Assembly (NCBI GenBank): GCA_011391865.1
Contig: JAABPV010000018.1
Span: 1 to 44,514 of the forward strand
DNA: 44,514 nucleotides
Direction of reading: 5' to 3'
DNA from: Desulfobulbaceae bacterium
Lineage (GTDB): Bacteria > Desulfobacterota > Desulfobulbia > Desulfobulbales > Desulfobulbaceae
Part shown: in pieces, positions 32,573 through 39,781 of the stretch
Layout of the letters: each line of letters opens with the position of its first letter
How positions within the stretch are numbered: the stretch's first letter is position 1
Position numbers and translations under genes: made by a program
The notes under the pieces: generated by a model
Told to the model about the DNA's origin: nothing
What the model saw: only the letters and a program-made list of their open reading frames with translations
Databases searched by the model: none

Positions 32573-32920
32573 ATGAATCCAATCTTGACCTCCATCCTCA
32601 TGCTGACATGCAGCAATGTCTTCATGACTTTCGCGTGGTACGCCCATCTCAAGGAGCTGCACAGCAAACCGTGGATAGTCGCGGCCTTGTTCAGCTGGGG
32701 CATCGCCTTGTTTGAATATCTCCTCCAAGTTCCGGCCAACCGCATCGGCCACACAGTTTTGAGCGTTGGGCAGCTCAAGATCATTCAGGAAGTGGTCACG
32801 CTGACGGTTTTCCTGCCCTTTTCCGTCTTCTATTTGAAAGAATCCCTGAAGCTGGACTATCTCTGGGCGGGCTTGTGCTTGGTTGGGGCGGTGTATTTCA
32901 TGTTTCGGGCGAAGCTGTAG
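32573..32920 (+). CDS. DUF486 (DMT-family) membrane protein
   Basis: 115 residues with four transmembrane segments. The block MLTCSNVFMTFAWYAHLKEL, then ALFSWGIALFEYLLQVPANRIGH and the final AGLCLVGAVYFMFRAK are signatures of DUF486, a small multidrug-resistance-like fold of unknown substrate. GGAGG nine bases upstream of the ATG. Four bases after the antiporter stop in the same operon; a protein that could couple membrane transport, function not known. Confidence 0.9.
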   Translation: MNPILTSILMLTCSNVFMTFAWYAHLKELHSKPWIVAALFSWGIALFEYLLQVPANRIGHTVLSVGQLKIIQEVVTLTVFLPFSVFYLKESLKLDYLWAGLCLVGAVYFMFRAKL

Positions 32921-32923
32921 GCC

Positions 32924-33139
32924 GTGCAGTATCTTACGACAGGTTTTCAACGTATCCCAAGATACGTTGAACCGCTCTTTGGAGCCGATGAACATATCTG
33001 CGGGGCTGTTCATCAGTATCTGATGCTAAAGAACATGCCGTTGTTCATGAAGGCGCGGATCGAGAACGGCACAGTTGCCTGGCCGGGCAATATAGACATT
33101 GCGCCGGAGACGCTTTGGGATTTTTCAATGGCGGTTTAA
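32924..33139 (+). CDS. DUF2442-like protein, 5' end degraded
   Basis: 71 residues by the first in-frame GTG. Residues 28-66 (VHQYLMLKNMPLFMKARIENGTVAWPGNIDIAPETLW) fit the end of DUF2442 (roughly 80 residues), in which a conserved RxxxGTVxWPNxxDIDPxTL motif closes the domain. The usual beginning with MYPxVxxVxPLxDYxLxLxF is missing and replaced by an inverted repeat (32942-32971), so this is likely a truncated remnant. DUF2442 proteins are often antitoxin-like partners in toxin-antitoxin pairs; no matching toxin (DUF4160) was seen. Treat as a probable pseudogene. Confidence 0.4.
   Translation: MQYLTTGFQRIPRYVEPLFGADEHICGAVHQYLMLKNMPLFMKARIENGTVAWPGNIDIAPETLWDFSMAV
32942..32971. repeat. Inverted repeat (stem about 13 bp) inside the DUF2442 remnant
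   Basis: GGTTTTCAACGTATC is followed by CC AA and by GATACGTTGAACC, a stem with one bulged T. It precedes the conserved part of the DUF2442 remnant, and may mark a small insertion that removed the gene's beginning or a hairpin at the end of the DUF486 gene. Confidence 0.6.
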
Positions 33140-33171
33140 AGTTATTCTGAGAGAGGTAAAGGGGGGAATGT

Positions 33172-33873
33172 ATGGCTCAAGAATATATGTTGGAATGCAA
33201 CGATTGCAAAAAATTAGCAGAAGGATACATGTCTCATGACAGCAAAGAGTCGTGTCCGTTTTGCGGTTCAAATAATACAAATATTGGTGTGCATGTCAGG
33301 GTTAACATAACTGCTGGGGCGCATGTTACAGCATCTGCGATTGTGTCTATCCCAGATGATGTACCTTCAATTTTGCTACAATCTTTCGTCATTCCTGTCG
33401 GAAAGACTACCGAAGGAGTAATAATCAAGGCCGCTCTAGTTCCGTGGCTGGAGATTATAAAGCTGATCGCACAGGATCCAAAAGCAATTTTCCAGATAGA
33501 TCCAAGGCGGTGGGAAGAAATAATTGCCGCAGCCTATGAGCAGGCAGGGTTCGATGAAGTTATTTTGACACCACGCAGCGGTGATTACGGGCGAGACGTA
33601 ATCGCTGTCAAAAAAGGGTTGGGCGAAGTTCGCATTATTGACCAAGTGAAGGCCTATAAACACGGTCATCTTGTTACAGCCAACGATGTTCGGGCATTGA
33701 TGGGCGTTTTGCAAACAGACGGCGCATCAAAAGGATTCTTGACCACGACTTCTGATTTTGCTCCCAAGCTAAAAGATGACCCGCTTATCACTCCTTTTAT
33801 CCCTCAACGGTTAGGACTCATAAACGGAGAACAGTTAGTCCCAAGATTGCAGGATATAGCAAACAAAAGATGA
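33172..33873 (+). CDS. Mrr-like restriction endonuclease-fold protein with N-terminal zinc ribbon
   Basis: 233 residues. A zinc ribbon at the N-terminus uses C9xxC12 and C28xxC31. Residues about 110-200 match Mrr_cat: WEEIIAAAYEQAGFDEVILTPRSGDYGRDVIAV (in parts), with catalytic D142, Q158 and K160 in the D-x(15)-QVK arrangement. It likely cleaves DNA, perhaps modified or foreign DNA. No methyltransferase gene is nearby, so a Type IV (modification-dependent) activity is possible but unproven. The region looks lower in G+C than its neighbours and carries a degraded gene upstream, suggesting acquired DNA. A strong ribosome binding site AGGGGGGAAT precedes the ATG. Confidence 0.8.
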   Translation: MAQEYMLECNDCKKLAEGYMSHDSKESCPFCGSNNTNIGVHVRVNITAGAHVTASAIVSIPDDVPSILLQSFVIPVGKTTEGVIIKAALVPWLEIIKLIAQDPKAIFQIDPRRWEEIIAAAYEQAGFDEVILTPRSGDYGRDVIAVKKGLGEVRIIDQVKAYKHGHLVTANDVRALMGVLQTDGASKGFLTTTSDFAPKLKDDPLITPFIPQRLGLINGEQLVPRLQDIANKR

Positions 33874-33908
33874 TTGCAGAACACGCCAGAACAGGCAAAA
33901 CCCGTAGG

Positions 33909-33964
33909 GGCGGTTCATGAACCGCCTCTTGCCCGTCAGGAGGCCTTTCCTCTTGACAGGCAAG
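33909..33964. repeat. Two adjacent hairpins (REP-like) before asnS
   Basis: Hairpin 1 is the exact palindrome GGCGGTTCATGAACCGCC at 33909-33926. Hairpin 2 is a 16-bp stem 33928-33943 with 33949-33964 (CTTGCCCGTCAGGAGG with CCTCTTGACAGGCAAG, two G-T pairs), loop CCTTT. The second arm carries a TTGACA. Together they resemble a REP-type element, possibly also ending the nuclease transcript. Confidence 0.7.
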
Positions 33965-33979
33965 ACGGTATCTACGGAT

Positions 33980-33988
33980 TGATATAAT
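33980..33988 (+). promoter_or_regulatory. Extended -10 promoter of asnS
   Basis: TGA TATAAT, a perfect extended -10, at 33980-33988, 28 bases before the asnS ATG. The TTGACA at 33954-33959 is 23 bases away, too far for a regular -35; the extended -10 suffices. Confidence 0.65.
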
Positions 33989-34015
33989 TTACACACACCA
34001 TAGGAGCAAGAAATC

Positions 34016-35392
34016 ATGCTTCCACGCATCAAAGAGCTGCTTCGTACCGCACCGTCCGAGCAGGCGGTTGAGGTGCAGGGCTGGGTGAGAACATGCCGTG
34101 ACTCCGGCAGCTTGTGTTTCATCGACGTGACCGATGGCTCCTGTCTGGCTGGACTACAGGTGATCGCCGAGCCGAATCTAAGCAACTATGAAAGCGAAGT
34201 CCGCCGTTTGAGCACTGGCTGTGCGGTCAAAGTCTGCGGCAGGCTGACCGCATCTCCGGCCAAAGGCCAAGCAGTGGAGGTGCAGGCGGAACGCCTGACT
34301 GTGGTCGGCTCGGCAGACCCGGAGATCTACCCTCTCCAAAAGAAGAGGCATAGCGTCGAGTTTCTGCGTTCGATCAGCCACCTCCGCCCGCGCACCAACT
34401 CCTTCGGCGCGGTGGCCCGCATCCGCTCTGAGCTAAATTTCGCCATCCACCGCTTCCTGCGCGAGCAGGGCTTCTTGCAGGTACACACGCCCATCATCAC
34501 CACCTCGGACTGCGAGGGCGCAGGCGAGATGTTCACAGTCACCTCCCTAAATCCTGAGCAGCTGCGCACACCGGAGCCGTTCAAACAGGACTTCTTTGGC
34601 CGCAGAGCTGGTCTCACTGTGAGCGGCCAGCTCCAAGCCGAGATATTCGCCCTCTCGCATGGCCGGGTCTACACCTTCGGCCCCACCTTCAGAGCAGAGA
34701 ACTCCAACACGGCGCGGCACTTGGCTGAATTCTGGATGCTGGAGCCGGAGATGGCGTTCTGCGACCTTACTGGCGACATGGCGGTCGCCGAGGCCCTTAT
34801 CAAGGATCTGGTCGCTGCGGTGCAGAGCAATTGCGCGGAGGAACTGGAGCTGTTTGAACGCTTTGTCAGTAAGGGCTTGCTGCAAAAGCTGGAGGCAGTG
34901 CAGGCGCAGCCTTTTGCCCGGATGACCTACACTGAGGCCGTGGAGGCCCTGCGCACATCAGGCAAGAAGTTTGAATTTCCAGCGCAGTGGGGCAATGATC
35001 TGCAATCAGAGCACGAACGCTTTTTGTGCGAGGAAGTGGCGGGCAGACCGCTGATCGTCACCGACTATCCAAAGACCATCAAGCCCTTCTATATGCGCCT
35101 GAATGACGACGGCGCGACTGCGGCGGCGATGGACATCCTCGTGCCCGGCATTGGCGAGCTTGTGGGCGGGAGTCAGCGCGAGGAGCGCTTAGAACTGCTG
35201 GAGGAACGGATGCGAGCGGCGGGGCTTGATCTGGAGGAGTACAGCTGGTACTTGGACTTGCGGCGATTTGGCTCTGCGCCGCACGCGGGATTTGGTCTCG
35301 GCTTCGAGCGGTTAGTGCAGTTTGTCACCGGTATCAGCAACATTCGCGATGTGATGCCCTTCCCCCGCACACCCGGCAGTGCTCCCTGCTGA
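34016..35392 (+). CDS. asnS: Asparaginyl-tRNA synthetase
   Basis: 458 residues. N-terminal OB-fold anticodon-binding domain ([25 protein letters not shown], in part) followed by the class II catalytic domain ([20 protein letters not shown], motif 1 region with [16 protein letters not shown]). Motif 2 ([28 protein letters not shown]) and motif 3 ([28 protein letters not shown]) are present, and the NxR/H pattern fits AsnS rather than AspS. AGGAG precedes the ATG. Presence of asnS suggests direct charging of tRNA-Asn, in contrast to many Deltaproteobacteria that use the GatCAB route. Confidence 0.95.
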   Translation: MLPRIKELLRTAPSEQAVEVQGWVRTCRDSGSLCFIDVTDGSCLAGLQVIAEPNLSNYESEVRRLSTGCAVKVCGRLTASPAKGQAVEVQAERLTVVGSADPEIYPLQKKRHSVEFLRSISHLRPRTNSFGAVARIRSELNFAIHRFLREQGFLQVHTPIITTSDCEGAGEMFTVTSLNPEQLRTPEPFKQDFFGRRAGLTVSGQLQAEIFALSHGRVYTFGPTFRAENSNTARHLAEFWMLEPEMAFCDLTGDMAVAEALIKDLVAAVQSNCAEELELFERFVSKGLLQKLEAVQAQPFARMTYTEAVEALRTSGKKFEFPAQWGNDLQSEHERFLCEEVAGRPLIVTDYPKTIKPFYMRLNDDGATAAAMDILVPGIGELVGGSQREERLELLEERMRAAGLDLEEYSWYLDLRRFGSAPHAGFGLGFERLVQFVTGISNIRDVMPFPRTPGSAPC

Positions 35393-35428
35393 TGAAACAG
35401 GGGAAGGACAGGCGGTCTGGCCTGAGGC

Positions 35429-36022
35429 TCAGGGATAGCGTTCCAGCAGCCGTTTGCGCCAGTAGCTGCTGAAGAGCGCGCCCAAGGGGTTGCTGGCCAG
35501 GACACGGTCTTTCACCGCAAGGACTGTGACCGGTGCTTCGGAGTATTTCTGAAAGAGCATGTCGTGGCCGAGGCAGAGGCCAAGCTGGATGTTCAGGTCT
35601 GTCTTAGCCCGGTTGAGGATCTTCGCCTGCGCCACCGGGTTGCAGGCGACCTCGAACTGGTCCGGCCTGATCTTGCTCAGGTTGTCGTGCTTGTCCTTGT
35701 CCAGTCCGCCGACCTTGCAGCAAACCGACTCGACCGTGAAGACCCGCTTGAAGACCGCCGCCGCCAAGGAGGCCTCTTCCGCCAAGCCAATGCAGAAGGC
35801 AAGGCCGAGCTTCTGAAAGCCCATCTGCTTGGAGAACTCAATGATCTCCTCGATCCGGCAGAGGCTGTCGCCGTGCGTCGCACGCAGCTCCTCGCTGAGG
35901 TTCTGCCAAGGCTGGTTCTCCGCCAGCTGATGCTCGGAGGAATCAATTTTGCCGCCGGTGCAGTCAAAGCCCTCCTTGCCGCACCGGTTCTTCGGCTGCA
36001 TTCTGCAATCCGCGCACTGCAT
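35429..36022 (-). CDS. DUF1847 cysteine-rich protein
   Basis: 197 residues. The N-terminus has CADCxxxPKNRCGKEGFDCTGG, a four-cysteine metal-binding-type region, followed by the LxxELRATHGDSLCRIEEIIEFSKQMGFQKLGLAFCIGL block and a C-terminal CNPVAQAKILNRAKTDLNIQLGLCLGHDMLFQKYS that are typical of DUF1847. Members are often found in anaerobes; the metal-binding role is inferred from cysteines and no reaction is known. The start ATG has AGAGGA six bases upstream. It overlaps the end of the upstream DUF1566 gene by 59 bases in another frame. Confidence 0.85.
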   Translation of the reverse strand: MQCADCRMQPKNRCGKEGFDCTGGKIDSSEHQLAENQPWQNLSEELRATHGDSLCRIEEIIEFSKQMGFQKLGLAFCIGLAEEASLAAAVFKRVFTVESVCCKVGGLDKDKHDNLSKIRPDQFEVACNPVAQAKILNRAKTDLNIQLGLCLGHDMLFQKYSEAPVTVLAVKDRVLASNPLGALFSSYWRKRLLERYP

Positions 36023-36677
36023 TCGTTTCCTCTTTGGTTGAATTGGGCAAAGCCTGCGCTTTCGTCGGCTGCTTGGGCCGCCGCACCGGCAGGACGTGAA
36101 AGCTGTTAAGCTGGAAGGCATAGCTGTCTATGCCAAGGGCGAGGCTCACATAAAAGGCGTAATCGGGATACAAATCGCCGACGCTGGATGACCAGTAGTA
36201 GAAGGACTGGATGTCAAGCAGTGCCTTGCCTGCCTCCCATTTCTTCTCGCCGCTGACATCTTTGGAGATCTCCAGCAGCTCCTCCCGCGTGGGCAGCCGC
36301 CAATCACCTGCCTGCGAGCCGTCCTTCAGGCCGCAGAAGCCGTCGCCAAGGCGGCTGACCGCCACGCGGGCCTCATGCCAGGAGCGGCTGTTTCTGCCGC
36401 CGCTCCTGTCCCCCTCGAAGAAGTCGGCGCAGTTGGCGTTTTTCAGCCAGAGCAGGCCAGTGCGGCGGTCGGTCAGAGTGCCGTCGTTATTGTCTTTGAA
36501 CCGGGCTGGCTTGGCCGCCTCAGCAGCTTCCTGCTTCTTCTCCTCCTCGGCCTGCGCAGACCGCCGGGAAAACAGATCTTTCAGAGGCTTGGCCATGTGC
36601 CACTCGGCGGCGGCGGACAGAGGGGAAAAAAGCAGGAGCAACGCGGCAAAGGCGGCTGATTTGGGCATGGAGAGCAT
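35964..36677 (-). CDS. DUF1566 (Lcl) secreted protein
   Basis: 237 residues. A signal peptide (MLSMPKSAAFAALLLLFSPLSAAA) leads into a charged coiled segment (about 35-60, AQAEEEKKQEAAEAAKP) and then the DUF1566 domain: FKDNNDGTLTDRRTGLLWLKNANC, DWRLPTREELLEI, and WSSSVGDLYPDYAFYVSL, whose WRLP and YWSSS motifs are diagnostic. Found in many secreted proteins of Deltaproteobacteria, function unknown. The last about 30 residues are not part of the domain and run into the next gene. AAGGAGGAAATC before the ATG supports the start. Confidence 0.85.
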   Translation of the reverse strand: MLSMPKSAAFAALLLLFSPLSAAAEWHMAKPLKDLFSRRSAQAEEEKKQEAAEAAKPARFKDNNDGTLTDRRTGLLWLKNANCADFFEGDRSGGRNSRSWHEARVAVSRLGDGFCGLKDGSQAGDWRLPTREELLEISKDVSGEKKWEAGKALLDIQSFYYWSSSVGDLYPDYAFYVSLALGIDSYAFQLNSFHVLPVRRPKQPTKAQALPNSTKEETNAVRGLQNAAEEPVRQGGL

Positions 36678-36840
36678 GATTTCCTCCTTGAGAAAAGAGA
36701 TGTCGGCAGCAGCCAGCTTAACAGCTTGCCGCTGTTTTTCAAAGCGGAAAGAGCGGCTGGCCGGGCTTGAAAAAACAGGCTGGCGCAGGTATGCTGCATC
36801 TGCGCATTCGTGCAGCCTCTTGTCATGCGCTGCGGAGAAA

Positions 36841-36956
36841 GGCAGGAGGCTGACTGTCAGACGGCCAGCCTCCTGCGCGTCTGACGGCCAGCCTCCTGAG
36901 CGTCAGCCTCACAGCCTCCTGCGCGTCGCCGCGTCAGTCTGCTGAGGATGCGTCAG
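36841..36956. repeat. Tandem 23-bp array between DUF1566 and hflX
   Basis: Units at 36858-36880, 36881-36903 and 36904-36926 are each 23 bases and share CAGCCTCCTGCGCGT or CAGCCTCCTGAGCGT ends; a degenerate fourth lies at about 36927-36956. An inverted copy, GGCAGGAGGCTGACTGTCAG, precedes them at 36841-36860, overlapping the first unit. The remainder of 36678-36840 holds no clear feature. Confidence 0.75.
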
Positions 36957-36993
36957 GCAGAATCGTTTCCATCCATCACGCAAGGAGGGCATC

Positions 36994-38613
36994 ATTTCCA
37001 TCGTCGGCCATGCAGCAGGATTGAAGAGCGGCCAGCTCCGGCAGCTGGAGCTGCTGCTCAAGAAGAAGATCAGCCCGGACGAGGTGATCAGCCGGGAAGC
37101 CGCCCGCAGTCTGGCAGCCTTGTCCATAGAGCTGAACCGCCAGCTGGGCCTGCTCATCCAGCGTTCCGGCCTGGTCGAGACCGTCATTGTCGGCGACCAC
37201 GACCGCATCGTGATCCCGGTTTTGCAGAACGCCCGCAGCGGCGGCGGCAGGCTCTGCGGCCTGCGCTGCATCCACACGCATTTCAGCACCAACGGCCCGG
37301 ACGAGGAGGACATCATGGATCTGGTCTGCCTCCGTCTGGATTTGATGGCCGTGCTGACGCTCAGCAACGGCCAGCCGGACTTGCTGCGCAGCGTCCATAT
37401 TCAGCCGGAGCGCGGCGGCGGCCAAGGCTGGCAGCTGCTGGAGCCGTTCCGCCCGGCCGAGGAAGCCTTTTCCTGCCTCAGCCTGATCGAAGGCCTTGAA
37501 GAGGAGCTGGCCCGCAGCCAGCCGCTGCGCGCAGTGGACAAGGGGCGCGACCGGGCCATCCTTGTTTCGGTCAGCAGCGGCTCGCGCGGCCTGGCGGCGG
37601 AGTCCATGCTGGAGCTGGCCGAGCTGGCCCGCGCCGCTGGCGTGGATGTGGCGGAGCGGGTGATGCAGCAGCGCGGCAAAGCGGATCCGCGCTTCATCTT
37701 GGGCCGGGGCAAGCTGATGGAAGTGATGCTGACGAGCATCCGCAGCGGGGCTGATCTGCTCATTTTCGATCAGGAGCTGACCCCCTCGCAGGTGCGCTCG
37801 ATCACCAGCCGCACCGACCTGCGGGTGATTGACCGCACCCAGCTCATCCTCGACATCTTCGCCCGCCGCGCCCGCTCGCGGGAGGGCAGGCTGCAAATCG
37901 AGATGGCCCAGCTCAAATACCTGCTGCCCTTTCTCGCCAGCCGGGACGACGCGCTCTCCCGCCTCACCGGCGGCATCGGCGCACGCGGCCCTGGCGAGAC
38001 CAAGCTGGAGATTGACCGCCGCCGGATCAAAGACCGCGTCGCCCGCCTGAGCGACGAGCTGAAGGAGGTGGGCCGCCAGCGGCAGCATCGCCGGAGCCGC
38101 CGCCGCAAGCACGAGGTGCCGGTGGTTTCGCTGGTCGGCTACACCAACGCGGGCAAATCCACCCTGCTCAACAGCCTGACCGGCGCGGACATTTTTGCTG
38201 AGGACATGCTCTTCGCCACCCTTGATCCCACCTCGCGCCGCTTTCGTCTGCCCGGCGGGACAGAGGCGGTGCTGACGGACACGGTGGGCTTCATCCGCAA
38301 TCTGCCCGCCGAACTGCTGAAGGCTTTCGCCTCGACGCTGGAAGAGCTGCACGAGGCGGATCTGCTCCTGCATGTGATTGACGCGGCCAATCCGGCCTGG
38401 CCGCAGCAGGCCGAGACTGTGGACAGTCTCATGCGCGAGCTGGAGCTGGAGCAGATTCCCTGCCTGCGGATCTACAACAAGATAGATCTGCTGCCAGACG
38501 CGCTCCTGCCGCCGCAGATTGCTGAGGCTGAGGACGGCCTTTGCCTCAGCGCGAACAGCCCGGCAGGGCTGGCTGGGCTGAGGGAGCGGATTGAGGCACT
38601 GCTGGCGGCATGA
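36994..38613 (+). CDS. hflX: GTPase HflX
   Basis: 539 residues from the start used here. HflX rescues stalled or heat-stressed ribosomes. N-terminal region (GLKSGQLRQLELLL; RSGLVETVIVGD; GLRCIHTHFSTNGP), the GTP-binding domain with G1 GYTNAGKST, G3 DTVGFIRNLPAELLKAF and G4 NKIDLL, are all present, and the middle Arg-rich linker is typical. The start is unusual: no ATG, GTG or TTG lies in frame between the upstream stop (36943-36945) and a TTG at 37021 that has no ribosome binding site, whereas AAGGAGGG at 36982-36989 suits initiation at ATT (36994) or ATC (36991). The family's N-terminal GxTxGLK motif (here GHAAGLK) lies before the TTG, which supports the upstream start. Confidence 0.85.
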   Translation: MSIVGHAAGLKSGQLRQLELLLKKKISPDEVISREAARSLAALSIELNRQLGLLIQRSGLVETVIVGDHDRIVIPVLQNARSGGGRLCGLRCIHTHFSTNGPDEEDIMDLVCLRLDLMAVLTLSNGQPDLLRSVHIQPERGGGQGWQLLEPFRPAEEAFSCLSLIEGLEEELARSQPLRAVDKGRDRAILVSVSSGSRGLAAESMLELAELARAAGVDVAERVMQQRGKADPRFILGRGKLMEVMLTSIRSGADLLIFDQELTPSQVRSITSRTDLRVIDRTQLILDIFARRARSREGRLQIEMAQLKYLLPFLASRDDALSRLTGGIGARGPGETKLEIDRRRIKDRVARLSDELKEVGRQRQHRRSRRRKHEVPVVSLVGYTNAGKSTLLNSLTGADIFAEDMLFATLDPTSRRFRLPGGTEAVLTDTVGFIRNLPAELLKAFASTLEELHEADLLLHVIDAANPAWPQQAETVDSLMRELELEQIPCLRIYNKIDLLPDALLPPQIAEAEDGLCLSANSPAGLAGLRERIEALLAA

Positions 38614-38711
38614 ATTGTTCATTTCCCTTCCGCCGCTTTTTCGGGTACACTGTCTAAAATTCCTTTGCGCCGCGCCGCTGCGGCCAGCAATTCAACCAAC
38701 TGAGTGCAAGC

Positions 38712-39065
38712 ATGATTGAAATCACAGATCTGGCTGTAAAGAACGTCAAGGACTACTTGGATCAGAACAAGATCGAGTCCGCTGTCCGCATTTCCATGAT
38801 GTCCGGCGGCTGCTCCGGCCCCAGCCTGAGCCTGTCCTTGGATGATGTTAAAGAAAACGACACGACCGTGGAGAAAGACGGTGTTAGCTTCCTCATGGAC
38901 AAAGGCTTGTCCGAAACCTGCGGCGCGGTGAAGGTTGATTTCATCGAGTCCTCCGGCGGCTGCGGCTGCTCCGGCGGTGGCTTCACCATCACCTGCGAGA
39001 AGCCACTGCCCGGCGCGCGCAGCGGCGGCTGCGGCGGCTCCTGCTCCTCCGGCGGCTGCTGCTGA
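38712..39065 (+). CDS. HesB/IscA-like cysteine-rich protein 1
   Basis: 117 residues. A-type iron-sulphur scaffold/carrier fold: MIEITDLAVKNVKDYLDQNK, then GGCSGPSLSLSL in place of the family's first cysteine motif, and SGGCGCSGG corresponding to the C-x-C pair. In related proteins of Deltaproteobacteria the cysteine of CSGP is sometimes selenocysteine (USGP); here it is encoded by TGC. A glycine-cysteine tail GGCGGSCSSGGCC (five cysteines) follows, not part of the standard fold. It may bind iron or other soft metals; function is inferred. The gene has its own short leader. Confidence 0.8.
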   Translation: MIEITDLAVKNVKDYLDQNKIESAVRISMMSGGCSGPSLSLSLDDVKENDTTVEKDGVSFLMDKGLSETCGAVKVDFIESSGGCGCSGGGFTITCEKPLPGARSGGCGGSCSSGGCC

Positions 39066-39076
39066 TTCTTCCACAC

Positions 39077-39108
39077 AGGGGCGGGCTGCCCGCCTGCCCC
39101 TTTCCCCC
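39077..39108 (+). terminator. Possible terminator after HesB-like gene 1
   Basis: A GC-rich imperfect hairpin (GGGGCGGGC with GCCCGCCTGCCCC, one bulge) precedes TTTCCCCCC; the T-tract is short, so this is tentative. Confidence 0.4.
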
Positions 39109-39157
39109 CGCGTTTTCAATACCAGCGCAACACATTTGATTTATTTGTGTTATTTAT

Positions 39158-39166
39158 GGGGGGGGG
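39158..39166 (+). other. Run of nine G residues upstream of HesB-like gene 2
   Basis: A homopolymer tract at 39158-39166 lies about 12 bases before the -35 of the second HesB-like gene. Long G runs are prone to slipped-strand length change. Confidence 0.5.
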
Positions 39167-39177
39167 TAAAATTGATC

Positions 39178-39207
39178 TTGTTAAGATCGCGTCAGAAATG
39201 TTATATC
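39178..39207 (+). promoter_or_regulatory. Probable promoter of HesB-like gene 2
   Basis: TTGTTA (39178-39183), 18 bases, TATATC (39202-39207) preceded by TGT (extended -10 type), about 57 bases before the ATG. Confidence 0.5.
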
Positions 39208-39263
39208 TCTGTTCAGACTGCGGCCAGCCGCCCATTTTTTACGTTTGAATCAGGAGAGAACAC

Positions 39264-39653
39264 ATGTTTGCAGCATCTGACGCGGCAGTGGAAACGCTTG
39301 CCTCATACCTGCGCGAGCAGGGCATAAGCAATCCTGCTGTCCGTATCACGCCGATGGCCGGGAACTGCGCCGGGCCGCATCTGCGGCTCAGGATCGATGA
39401 GGCGAAAGAAAACGACCGCGTGTTCGAGTGCGGCGGCATTACCTTTGTTGTTGCACAGGCCCTGCTGGCCGAATGCGGCTCCATCACAGTGGAATTTGCT
39501 GAAAGCCAAAGCCCCTGCTGTTGCAGCGGCGGCTGCGCCGGATTCCGCATCAGCGGCGAAAAAAAGTACCCCTTCGCCGGGCGGTGCTCGCAAGGGCCGA
39601 ATAGCTGCGACCTGCGCTGCGGCAAGCAGCCTCCAACTGCATCCGCCCTCTGA
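39264..39653 (+). CDS. HesB/IscA-like cysteine-rich protein 2
   Basis: 129 residues, paralogue of the gene at 38712. Shared features are VRITPMAGNCAGPHLRLRIDEAKENDRVFECGGITFVV (in part, matching VRISMMSGGCSGPSLSLSLDDVKENDTTVEKDG of the first) and a cysteine-rich second half, SPCCCSGGCAG. The tail here contains CSQGPNSCDLRCGKQP, richer in charged residues than in paralogue 1. The two were probably duplicated in tandem and diverged. Metal or Fe-S carrier function inferred. Confidence 0.75.
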   Translation: MFAASDAAVETLASYLREQGISNPAVRITPMAGNCAGPHLRLRIDEAKENDRVFECGGITFVVAQALLAECGSITVEFAESQSPCCCSGGCAGFRISGEKKYPFAGRCSQGPNSCDLRCGKQPPTASAL

Positions 39654-39781
39654 AACCTGCTTGCCTTTCCGCTGTAAAAACCGTAGAATGAATGACGGCT
39701 CCGCCGCCGCGTCGGCGGAGATGCCTCCCTGAACAAGGCAGCTTCTGCCTCATCGTGTCTTCAACTCTTTGGTCTTGTGCT

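Noticed and set aside
36976-38622. 548-codon open frame on the minus strand opposite hflX
   Set aside because: Ala/Gln/His-rich composition with no domain; it is the complement of a well-supported HflX with GTPase motifs.
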